This document shows, one piece after another, positions 21,962 through 28,117 of a stretch of 28,117 nt of DNA. Made by a program: the position numbers and the translations under genes. Under the pieces are notes generated by a model, which made no database searches, was not told the origin of the DNA, and saw only the letters and a program-made list of their open reading frames with translations. Origin of the DNA: Anaerococcus sp. (GTDB taxonomy: Bacteria > Bacillota > Clostridia > Tissierellales > Peptoniphilaceae); the NCBI RefSeq assembly GCF_030825785.1, contig NZ_JAPJPG010000017.1, positions 1 through 28,117 of the forward strand. Reading direction: 5' to 3'. Each line of letters starts with the position of its first letter. Within the stretch, counting starts at the first letter, position 1.

Positions 21962-23167
21962 TTAAAATAAAATTTCTATAGCCTTGGTAGGTCTTCCTTT
22001 ATTTCCGTCTTTTATATAAAGTTCTGTAGCATATTTATTTTCGATAAGTTTATTCATAATTCTATTAGCGGTTCTTCTAGTTATTTTAAGGATAGAAGAT
22101 AATTGACTACTTGTTATAGTGGATGTCTTTTTATTTTTAGTATAGAGAGTGATTTTTTGAATATATTCTAGAGAAATCCCGCAAGATCTAGATATTTCAT
22201 ACAAGTGGTCACTATCAATATCATAAGAAGAAAATGTTTTGTTTGTAGCTAAAAATTTTATATTTTCTCCATCATACATTACGACAGATTTTCCTGTATC
22301 CAGAAATTTTCTAGCATACATTGAGTTATCTATACCTTCTTTTATGGTATTTCCGCTTGCTAGAGTAAGTTTTAGCTTGATATTTTTCTTGTTGAAAATT
22401 TCGATACTTTCTTTCAACTCATTAAAACTAATTCCTCTATTAGATATAACTAAGACTCCACCATCTTGGTCTAATACTAGTCCTTCAAAGACAGAGGCAT
22501 AATCATCTATCAAACTCCCTAGATATGAATCATTGAAATCCATATGGAAATTGTGAATTAGAAAAGATTTGTCTTCAGTATCCTTGATATTGATCCTTGT
22601 AATCAATTTCTCGAAGTCTTCTTCTATATCGGTTTTGGTCGCCCCAAGCCTAAATACTGGGATTCCCATATCTTTTAAGACATTGTAGCTGTAACCGTAG
22701 GCGGTGAAGACACAATCTATTTTGCCTTTTTTATATAGGTCGATGTGGTTTAGTAGATAAGCATTTTCCCCATAGGTGGAATTGTATTTAATTATTTTAT
22801 AGTCGTCTATATTTATATCATAATCATAAATTAAAGAGTCTAGCAATTTTTTATCTAGACAATCAAAAGATGGATTCTTGTAAGTTTTAATATTTTCGTA
22901 GTTTTTAATGAGACATTTGCTAAAGCTTGTAGCTCCTCTTTTGGCATAAGATATAGGTACATCTATATCATAAGAATGGATTAGCTTGTTAAATACACCA
23001 ACACCGCTTGCAAAGATACCGTCTATATCACTTGGCAATAGACCAAGAACATCAACTAGCGAATCAGTATCGTCTATGATAACTCTCATAAATTCTAGTT
23101 TGTATTTTTTTATAATTGATTCTATTTTATTAATGGACTCAATAGTCCCTATCAGTAAGATTTTCAT
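21962..23167 (-). CDS. Multi-domain winged-helix transcriptional regulator
   Basis: This 401-residue protein has a C-terminal winged helix (about 345-401, with TSSQLSSILKITRRTANRIM then GNKGRPTKAI). Residues 1 to about 200 look like an alpha/beta sensor in which a short GIFASGVGV segment and VFTAYGYSY recall PrpR-type ligand receptors. A middle stretch (about 205-320) with LASGNTIKEGIDNSMYARKF resembles a degenerate GGDEF/nucleotide-cyclase fold without a GGDEF motif. I do not recognise a named family. It is divergent from the M20-DUF3100 operon and is its likely regulator. There is no ribosome site before ATG 23167, and an extended -10 (TGATATAAT) ends 7 bases before it, suggesting a leaderless mRNA. 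The next Met is at residue 27, without a better ribosome site. The ligand is unknown. Confidence 0.7.
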   Translation of the reverse strand: MKILLIGTIESINKIESIIKKYKLEFMRVIIDDTDSLVDVLGLLPSDIDGIFASGVGVFNKLIHSYDIDVPISYAKRGATSFSKCLIKNYENIKTYKNPSFDCLDKKLLDSLIYDYDINIDDYKIIKYNSTYGENAYLLNHIDLYKKGKIDCVFTAYGYSYNVLKDMGIPVFRLGATKTDIEEDFEKLITRINIKDTEDKSFLIHNFHMDFNDSYLGSLIDDYASVFEGLVLDQDGGVLVISNRGISFNELKESIEIFNKKNIKLKLTLASGNTIKEGIDNSMYARKFLDTGKSVVMYDGENIKFLATNKTFSSYDIDSDHLYEISRSCGISLEYIQKITLYTKNKKTSTITSSQLSSILKITRRTANRIMNKLIENKYATELYIKDGNKGRPTKAIEILF

Positions 23168-23174
23168 ATTAAAT

Positions 23175-23183
23175 ATTATATCA
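23175..23183 (-). promoter_or_regulatory. Extended -10 promoter of the winged-helix regulator
   Basis: On the minus strand, TGA followed by TATAAT (hexamer 23180-23175) forms an extended -10, with no good -35. The predicted transcription start falls at or within a base or two of the ATG at 23167. Confidence 0.6.
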
Positions 23184-23199
23184 CATAATTAAATTTTAG

Positions 23200-23228
23200 T
23201 TGACGAATACGTTTTCTTATTATATAAT
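23200..23228 (+). promoter_or_regulatory. Promoter of the M20-DUF3100 operon
   Basis: TTGACG (23200-23205) and a perfect TATAAT (23223-23228) are 17 bp apart. It is back to back with the regulator promoter, so one bound protein could control both. A leader of about 70 bases follows. Confidence 0.82.
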
Positions 23229-23305
23229 GAATTTAAGTCATAATAAAGACATATAAATGTAATATTTATATACGTATGGAAATTATAAAAATAGAAAGGG
23301 AAATT

Positions 23306-24499
23306 ATGGACTACAAACAATTAGCTAAAGCCAATGAAGATGTATGTATCAAAATGAGAAGAGACCTTCATAAGATACCTGAGCTTGAACTTGATCTTCC
23401 TAAGACATCAAAATACATCAAGGACAAACTCACTGAATTTGGAATCGATTACAAGGAATATGTAAATGGGAATGGAATATCAGCCCTAATCGAAGGAAAA
23501 AATCCTGGTAAATGCCTTGCCATAAGGGCAGATATGGATGCTTTGCCAATTACAGAAGAAACTGGCCTAGACTTTGCATCTGAAATAGAAGGACAAATGC
23601 ATGCTTGCGGTCACGATAGCCACATGGCAGTAGCCTTGACAGCACTAAAAATTATTAACGAGAACAAGGATAAACTAAATGGAAGTGTTAAATTTATCTT
23701 CCAACCTGGAGAAGAAATTCCTGGTGGGGCAAAACCTATGATTGATGAGGGAGTTTTAGAAAATCCTAAGGTTGACTATATTGTAGGTATGCACGGAGGC
23801 CAATTAGCAGATGTGCCTCACGGCAAAATTGCCTTCAAAGATAATGAAATGATGGCTTCTATGGACAAGTTTTCTATAAGGATAAATGGCCATGGTGGAC
23901 ACGGCGCAAGTCCTCAAGCCACAGTTGATCCTATAATTGTATCAGCAGAAGTTTTGTTAGGCTTACAAAAGATAATTTCTAGAGAAATAAATCCTGTAGA
24001 TAGTGGACTTGTTTCTGTTTGTAAGATTGACGGTGGGTTTACTCAAAATATAATTCCAGACACTGTCGATATGATGGGTACAGCAAGAGCCCTAAGTGAA
24101 GATGTAAGAGATACTATTGAAAAAAGAGTAGAAGAAATTTCATCTGGCATAGCAAATACCTATGGTGCAAGTGCTGAGGTTAATTATGAAAGATTCTATC
24201 CAGTATTAAATAACGATCCAAAGTTTAACTCTTTTGTTAAAAGCCTAGTTGGGGAAATGTTTGAAGATGACATTTACGAAATGGATAAACCAGTTATGGG
24301 AGCAGAAGATATGGCGTTTTTCCTACAAGAAGTGCCAGGATCATTTATGTTCTTGTCAAATCTTTTCCAAAGAGAAGATGGAAATGTTTATGTAAATCAC
24401 AACTCTAAATTTGACCTTGATGAGTCACTATTTTATAAGGGAGTAGCTGTATTTGTTGCGACAGCTTTCGAGTTTTCTAAAGGAGGACTAGATGGATAA
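23306..24499 (+). CDS. M20-family amidohydrolase / aminoacylase
   Basis: This is a cytoplasmic metal-dependent hydrolase of 397 residues in the M20D group (hippurate hydrolase, N-acyl-amino-acid hydrolase and AbgA/AbgB relatives). Metal-site features are RADMDALP (74-81), MHACGHDSH with Cys101 and His103, PGEE with Glu136-Glu137, MHGG with His163, and a C-terminal NHNSKFD histidine. Residues about 180-290 form the dimerisation domain. The ATG at 23306 is chosen because AAAGGG is 5 bases ahead and the family starts here; the ATG at 23276 would add ten atypical residues. It overlaps the DUF3100 gene by 8 bp. The substrate is probably an N-acylated or conjugated amino acid or dipeptide brought in by the neighbouring membrane proteins, but this is inference. 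Confidence 0.87.
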   Translation: MDYKQLAKANEDVCIKMRRDLHKIPELELDLPKTSKYIKDKLTEFGIDYKEYVNGNGISALIEGKNPGKCLAIRADMDALPITEETGLDFASEIEGQMHACGHDSHMAVALTALKIINENKDKLNGSVKFIFQPGEEIPGGAKPMIDEGVLENPKVDYIVGMHGGQLADVPHGKIAFKDNEMMASMDKFSIRINGHGGHGASPQATVDPIIVSAEVLLGLQKIISREINPVDSGLVSVCKIDGGFTQNIIPDTVDMMGTARALSEDVRDTIEKRVEEISSGIANTYGASAEVNYERFYPVLNNDPKFNSFVKSLVGEMFEDDIYEMDKPVMGAEDMAFFLQEVPGSFMFLSNLFQREDGNVYVNHNSKFDLDESLFYKGVAVFVATAFEFSKGGLDG

Positions 24500-25283
24500 G
24501 TCTAATAAAAAACACGAAATAAAAATGCACTTAGTTGTTCTATTAGTTGCAGTAATTGCGATTCTGATAGGGGCTAAGTCTGTTGATATAAAGGGAATTA
24601 CTATTGTATTTTCACCACTAATATGGGCTATGCTTATATCTTTTGCCATATATATGACAAAGAAAAATATTCTTACAGAAAAAGACGCTCCACAGGCTAA
24701 TGCCATGATGGGGATAATGCTTGCAATCTTGATTGCAAAACTTGGTGTAACAAGTGGAGGTCAAATTGATGCTATCAAAAAAGCAGGTCTTGCCCTAATA
24801 CTTCAAAACTTCGGTAACCTAGGAACTATAATTATAGCCTTACCTATAGCTCTCCTTCTTGGAGTAAAAAGAGAATCTATCGGTATGTGTCATGCCCTAA
24901 GTAGGGAGGCAAATGTAGGTCTTATTCAAGATAATTACGGAGCAGAATCTCCAGAGTTTAGAGGAGTAATGGCAGTTTATATTATAGGAACAATATTAGG
25001 TCCTATTATTTTAAGTATAATCTCATCTGTTGCTATTAGTTTAAATATAGTATCACCTCTCGGAGCTGCTATGGGAACAGGAGCAGGGTCTGCTTCGATG
25101 ATGACTGCTGGACTATCTGCACTTATTGCAAATTATCCAGAGCTTGAAGCACAAATGACAGCCTTTGCTGGTTTATCGAATTTGATATCTAGCGTAATAG
25201 CTCTACCATTAGGAGTTTTCTTGGGATTGCCTCTAACAGAGTTCTTATACAAAAAACTATCGTTTTTCAGAAAGGATAAATAA
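24492..25283 (+). CDS. DUF3100-type integral membrane protein
   Basis: This 263-residue membrane protein has about seven or eight hydrophobic segments and small-residue motifs such as GAAMGTGAGSASMMTAG (about 193-209) and CHALSREANVG (about 135-145). I place it in the DUF3100 family from its overall pattern and from its usual company with M20 hydrolases. No biochemical function is established. The start has AAAGGAGG ahead and overlaps the M20 stop by 8 bp. The next gene starts right after its stop, so all three are translated together. A transporter for the hydrolase substrate or product is the simplest reading. Confidence 0.7.
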   Translation: MDKSNKKHEIKMHLVVLLVAVIAILIGAKSVDIKGITIVFSPLIWAMLISFAIYMTKKNILTEKDAPQANAMMGIMLAILIAKLGVTSGGQIDAIKKAGLALILQNFGNLGTIIIALPIALLLGVKRESIGMCHALSREANVGLIQDNYGAESPEFRGVMAVYIIGTILGPIILSIISSVAISLNIVSPLGAAMGTGAGSASMMTAGLSALIANYPELEAQMTAFAGLSNLISSVIALPLGVFLGLPLTEFLYKKLSFFRKDK

Positions 25284-25736
25284 ATGCAAAAATTTAAAAC
25301 AGATATGCCAGCTCTTGTAGTATCGCTGTTGTTCACAATAATATCTTCTACTATATGTAATGTTTTGGGTGAAGAAAGCTTGGGTGGATCTCTTGCAGGA
25401 ATGATAGTTCTTACTTTAATAACACTAGTAGGATATTTCTTATCTTATGTTGTTCCAGCAAAGAAGATATCGGCAGTATTATGGATTTCCATTATAGCTA
25501 TATTAATAGCAAGTCCAATTTCACCTGTATCAGATTTTGTAGTTAAAAGTGTTGACAATATAAGCATAAACGCAATAATAACCCCAATCTTAGCTTATGC
25601 TGGAATCATAATCGGAAAGGACTGGGGAGCCTTCAAGAAGGTTGGAGCGAGAGGAATAATAGTTTCTATCTTTGTTATCATAGGAACCTTCCTCATTTCA
25701 TCTTTACTAGGCGATTTCTTTATGAGTATATTTTAA
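25284..25736 (+). CDS. Small membrane protein, partner of the DUF3100 protein
   Basis: This 150-residue protein is almost wholly hydrophobic, with four or five membrane segments (about 11-28, 37-57, 62-79, 93-110 and 123-142) and a short basic loop near residue 115. I do not recognise its family. Its start codon directly follows the stop of the DUF3100 gene (TAA then ATG), and AAAGGA upstream supports it. Such strict linkage suggests two subunits of one transporter. A terminator-like hairpin follows at 25748. Confidence 0.7.
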   Translation: MQKFKTDMPALVVSLLFTIISSTICNVLGEESLGGSLAGMIVLTLITLVGYFLSYVVPAKKISAVLWISIIAILIASPISPVSDFVVKSVDNISINAIITPILAYAGIIIGKDWGAFKKVGARGIIVSIFVIIGTFLISSLLGDFFMSIF

Positions 25737-25747
25737 TAACTAATGAT

Positions 25748-25779
25748 AATCCGGAATTCCTTGGGAGTTTCGGATTTTT
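25748..25779 (+). terminator. Terminator after the M20-DUF3100 operon
   Basis: AATCCG (25748-25753) pairs with CGGATT (25771-25776), and TTTTT lies at 25775-25779. An EcoRI-like palindrome (GGAATTCC) lies in the loop. Confidence 0.75.
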
Positions 25780-25802
25780 GTATTTACTTTAAGAAAAAAT
25801 AG

Positions 25803-25808
25803 TATAAT
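25803..25808 (+). promoter_or_regulatory. -10 element of the GH13 gene
   Basis: A perfect TATAAT stands 31 bp before the GH13 start. No convincing -35 is seen at the proper distance. Confidence 0.5.
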
Positions 25809-25839
25809 GGAGCAAAGGAAGAATAGATAAGGAGATTTT

Positions 25840-27504
25840 ATGCAAAAAAAGTGGTGGCAGAAGGAAATTGTTTATCAGATTTATCCTAGGTCCTTCAAGG
25901 ACTCAAACAATGACGGGATAGGCGATATTAGAGGAATCGTTGAAAAGTTAGATTACTTGAAAAACTTGGGCATTACTATGATTTGGCTTTGCCCAATTTA
26001 TAAGTCTCCAATGGCTGATAATGGTTATGATATTTCTGATTATTTCGATAGCAATGAAGAGTTTGGCAGTATGGAAGACTTTGATCTTCTTGTAAAAGAA
26101 GCTAAAAAAAGAGATATCAAAATTATGATGGACCTTGTCTTAAACCACACTTCTAACGAACACGCATGGTTTAAGGAGGCGATATCCGATAAGGATAGTC
26201 CTTACAGGGATTATTATATAATTAGAGAAGGAAAAGACGTTCCAAACAATTGGAGATCGATCTTTGGTGGATCTACTTGGACTAAGATAGATGGTGAAGA
26301 TGCCTATTACTTCCACTCCTTTGCCAAAGAGCAGCCGGATCTCAATTGGGAAAACCCTAAGCTTAGAGAAGAAGTGATTAATATAGTTAATTTCTGGATT
26401 GATAAGGGAATTACAGCCTTTAGGATGGATGCGATTAATCACATCAAGAAGGATCCATCTTATAAAAGTGGAGATCCAGACGGGGCTGATGGCAGAGTCT
26501 CTGTCGTAAAATTCGGCAGAAATCAAGAGGGAGTTGAAGATCTCATAAGGATTCTTTCAGACAATACCTTCAAGATCCACGATTCTATGACTGTGGGGGA
26601 GACTGCTGGTCTTTCTTATGATAAGTATGCTAACTACATCGGTGATGATGGGGTATTTTCCATGGTATTTGACTTTATCCCAGCAAACTTCGACGTGGTC
26701 GAAGAAACCTGGTACAAGAGACTTGACTGGAAGGTAAGCGACTTTAGAAAGTCAATTTTCGATAGTCAAGAGTCAATCCAAAAATATGGCTGGTCAGCAA
26801 ATTTCATTGAAAACCACGACCAACCAAGAGCTACTACTAAGATCTTAAGGGAAAAGGACGAGGATATCGATGCTATAAAGATGCTTGGAGGAATTTATTT
26901 CTTCTTTAGAGGAACCCCTTATATCTATCAAGGTCAAGAGCTCGGTATGAAAAACTTCGTAAGAGAGTCAAAAGACGACTTCCAAGATATTCAATCTATA
27001 GACTCCTATGAAAGGAGCCTTGAGGAAGGCTTTAGCGAGAAAGAAGCCCTCTACTTCACCAACCTCAGAAGCAGGGACAACCCAAGAGTTCCTTTCGCCT
27101 GGACTGATGAAAAGTACGGAGGCTTCTCAGAAACTAAACCTTGGCTTGCCATGGCCTACGAAAATCCTAAAGTAAATGCTGAGGATGAGGAAAAGGATAA
27201 GGATTCTGTCCTAAACTTCTACAAAAAAATGATAGACTTTAGGCAAAATAGCCAGTATTCTGATATCCTAGTATATGGAGACTTCAAGCCTTTGGAAGGC
27301 ATTGATAGCGAAATAATAGCTTACGAAAGAATATTAGTCGATAAAAAAGTAGAAATTATCGCTAACTTCTCAGATGAAGAAAAGAAAATAGAAGCAAAGG
27401 GTAAGGATATAATCTTTTCCAACTCAAGGGGAGAAATAGAAGAAGATAAGCTAAGTTTAAGTCCCTATGGCTTTGTAATCTTAAAGAATAAAAATAATAA
27501 ATAA
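25840..27504 (+). CDS. GH13 alpha-glucosidase (oligo-1,6-glucosidase/MalL type)
   Basis: This is a cytoplasmic retaining alpha-glucosidase of 554 residues, near the usual 555-565 of the MalL/GH13_31 group. The (beta/alpha)8 barrel starts with WWQKEIVYQIYPRSF and carries conserved region I (DLVLNHTS). It has the nucleophile Asp197 (FRMDAINH), acid/base Glu254 (VGETAG) and stabiliser Asp327 (ENHDQPR). A C-terminal beta domain follows from about residue 480. Ala follows the nucleophile where many alpha-1,6-preferring enzymes have Val, which hints at alpha-1,4 preference, but this is weak evidence. AAGGAG 8 bases ahead sets the start. It is a single-gene unit between terminators. Trehalose-6-phosphate hydrolase is a less likely alternative. 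No PTS or ABC gene adjoins it. Confidence 0.88.
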   Translation: MQKKWWQKEIVYQIYPRSFKDSNNDGIGDIRGIVEKLDYLKNLGITMIWLCPIYKSPMADNGYDISDYFDSNEEFGSMEDFDLLVKEAKKRDIKIMMDLVLNHTSNEHAWFKEAISDKDSPYRDYYIIREGKDVPNNWRSIFGGSTWTKIDGEDAYYFHSFAKEQPDLNWENPKLREEVINIVNFWIDKGITAFRMDAINHIKKDPSYKSGDPDGADGRVSVVKFGRNQEGVEDLIRILSDNTFKIHDSMTVGETAGLSYDKYANYIGDDGVFSMVFDFIPANFDVVEETWYKRLDWKVSDFRKSIFDSQESIQKYGWSANFIENHDQPRATTKILREKDEDIDAIKMLGGIYFFFRGTPYIYQGQELGMKNFVRESKDDFQDIQSIDSYERSLEEGFSEKEALYFTNLRSRDNPRVPFAWTDEKYGGFSETKPWLAMAYENPKVNAEDEEKDKDSVLNFYKKMIDFRQNSQYSDILVYGDFKPLEGIDSEIIAYERILVDKKVEIIANFSDEEKKIEAKGKDIIFSNSRGEIEEDKLSLSPYGFVILKNKNNK

Positions 27505-27511
27505 CAATTAG

Positions 27512-27555
27512 AAAACGCAAAATCCACTGTCTTACAAGCCTTGGTTTTGCGTTTT
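27512..27555. terminator. Terminator after the GH13 gene
   Basis: AAAACGCAAAA (27512-27522) and TTTTGCGTTTT (27545-27555) form a perfect 11-bp stem with a 22-base loop. The ends of the stem supply the T-run in either direction. Confidence 0.82.
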
Positions 27556-27585
27556 ACTTTAATTCTAGAAATCTTCAAAAAACAT

Positions 27586-27614
27586 TTGACATTCCTTTGA
27601 CTAAGTGTTATATT
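27586..27614 (+). promoter_or_regulatory. Promoter of the mannitol dehydrogenase-family gene
   Basis: A perfect TTGACA (27586-27591) and TATATT (27609-27614) are 17 bp apart. Transcription should start near 27621, giving a leader of about 190 bases that contains both operators described at 27629 and 27688. Confidence 0.85.
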
Positions 27615-27628
27615 AATATCAGAAGAGG

Positions 27629-27644
27629 TTGTAAGCGATTACAA
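27629..27644. promoter_or_regulatory. cre-type operator 1
   Basis: TTGTAAGCGATTACAA fits the CcpA cre consensus WTGNAANCGNWWNCA at every position and is a near-perfect palindrome. It lies about 8 bp after the predicted transcription start, where a bound CcpA or other LacI-family repressor would block elongation or promoter escape. Confidence 0.8.
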
Positions 27645-27670
27645 TAAGAGATTATTTTTGAAATCTCTTA
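27645..27670 (+). other. Hairpin between the two operators
   Basis: TAAGAGATT (27645-27653) and AATCTCTTA (27662-27670) form a perfect 9-bp stem with an 8-base loop. AAAATTTTT follows, so it is only partly terminator-like. It lies directly next to operator 1. Confidence 0.6.
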
Positions 27671-27687
27671 AAAATTTTTAGCATAAA

Positions 27688-27703
27688 TTGCAACCGCTTA
27701 CAA
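27688..27703. promoter_or_regulatory. cre-type operator 2
   Basis: TTGCAACCGCTTACAA also fits the cre consensus at every position. Its centre is 59 bp from that of operator 1, so looping between the two is possible. Confidence 0.78.
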
Positions 27704-27812
27704 TAATTTTTGATTAACTAGATATTTTAGGAGATCAGGAAATTTTACAAGGTACGAAACGATTAGGGTATAAGAGAAATAGGAAGCTTTAGCAATTAAA
27801 ATGGAGGAGTTT

Positions 27813-28117
27813 ATGGAACTAAAACTAGAGAACTTAGATCAAATTCTAGAAAAAGTGGACAAGGGTCCAAAATATGACGTTAAAAAGCTTAGAGAAGAAT
27901 CAATCAAGGATCCAAAATGGCTCGCTTTTGGTTCAGGTAATATTTTTAGAGGATTTATTGCAAGAGTAAACCAAGATGCCATAAATAAAGGCAAGGAAGA
28001 TCGTGGAATTTCTGTTGTAGAAACCTTTGATGAAGAAATCATCGAAAAGATCTACAATCCATACGACAACCTAGCCCTATCAGTTACCCTTCACAAGGAT
28101 GGTAATTTCGATACAAA
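27813..28117 (+). CDS. Mannitol dehydrogenase/UxuB-family oxidoreductase, 5' part
   Basis: The first 101 codons of a gene that runs off the right edge with no stop. The protein starts MELKLENLDQ and has KWLAFGSGNIFRGFIARV at about residues 35-52, the N-terminal NAD(P)-binding signature of the polyol dehydrogenase family that includes mannitol dehydrogenase and D-mannonate oxidoreductase (fructuronate reductase, UxuB). The ATG at 27813 has GGAGGAG 4-5 bases ahead; the in-frame ATG at 27801 overlaps that site and is rejected. Two cre-type operators in the leader suggest sugar-responsive control, as for hexuronate use. UxuB is favoured over mannitol dehydrogenase by the GNIFRGF wording, but the missing C-terminal part would be needed to decide. 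Confidence 0.75.
   Translation, partial: MELKLENLDQILEKVDKGPKYDVKKLREESIKDPKWLAFGSGNIFRGFIARVNQDAINKGKEDRGISVVETFDEEIIEKIYNPYDNLALSVTLHKDGNFDT

Noticed and set aside
22239..22502. An 87-codon plus-strand open frame opposite the winged-helix regulator
   Set aside because: It is antisense to a continuous 401-residue coding frame, has no ribosome site and no recognisable domain.
26140..26526. A 128-codon open frame on the minus strand inside the GH13 gene
   Set aside because: It is antisense to conserved catalytic-domain coding sequence, has no ribosome site and no recognisable protein features.

Overview
The window looks like a chromosomal segment of a low-GC, anaerobic Gram-positive bacterium. 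AT-rich intergenic DNA, strong GGAGG-type ribosome sites, AGA/AGG arginine codons, cre-like operators and an Fst-type toxin locus all point to Bacillota. The gene set would suit a Peptoniphilaceae member such as Anaerococcus, but that placement is inference. Most genes are on the plus strand in tight operons and serve sugar or glycan use and small-molecule uptake.

Region 1 (1-2396): a LacI-family regulator sits behind a strong promoter and a perfect 14-bp operator, followed by a ribokinase and a broken rbsD. Region 2 (2399-9581): a minus-strand DeoR-family regulator (UlaR-like) is divergent from a complete L-ascorbate operon in the order ulaG-C-A-B-F-E-D, ending with a TalC-type transaldolase. 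A transketolase follows (9747-11732) after a long hairpin. Ascorbate would be imported as its 6-phosphate, opened by UlaG, decarboxylated by UlaD, epimerised by UlaE and UlaF to D-xylulose 5-phosphate, and fed to the two pentose-phosphate enzymes.

Region 3 (11781-18836): three overlapping glycoside hydrolase genes (DUF4091/GH123-like, GH92, GH2), none with an export signal, look like an intracellular glycan-trimming operon. Region 4 (18887-21364): a pair of short-chain CHR-family transporter halves, then a LarA-family nickel-dependent lactate racemase homologue.

Region 5 (21406-21700) is the most interesting part. It holds an easily missed type I toxin-antitoxin locus with the full architecture of Fst/par modules: a 34-residue single-helix peptide on the minus strand, a convergent antisense RNA of about 70 nt, a shared bidirectional terminator, paired repeats covering the toxin start codon, and a 5' hairpin near its ribosome site.

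Region 6 (21962-25736): a multi-domain winged-helix regulator, apparently expressed from a leaderless transcript, is divergent from an M20 amidohydrolase and two membrane proteins (a DUF3100 type and an unknown partner). Region 7 (25840-28117): a GH13 alpha-glucosidase, then a promoter with two perfect cre-type operators flanking a hairpin, driving a truncated mannitol dehydrogenase/UxuB-family gene that runs off the window. No tRNA, rRNA, CRISPR array or intact insertion sequence was seen.
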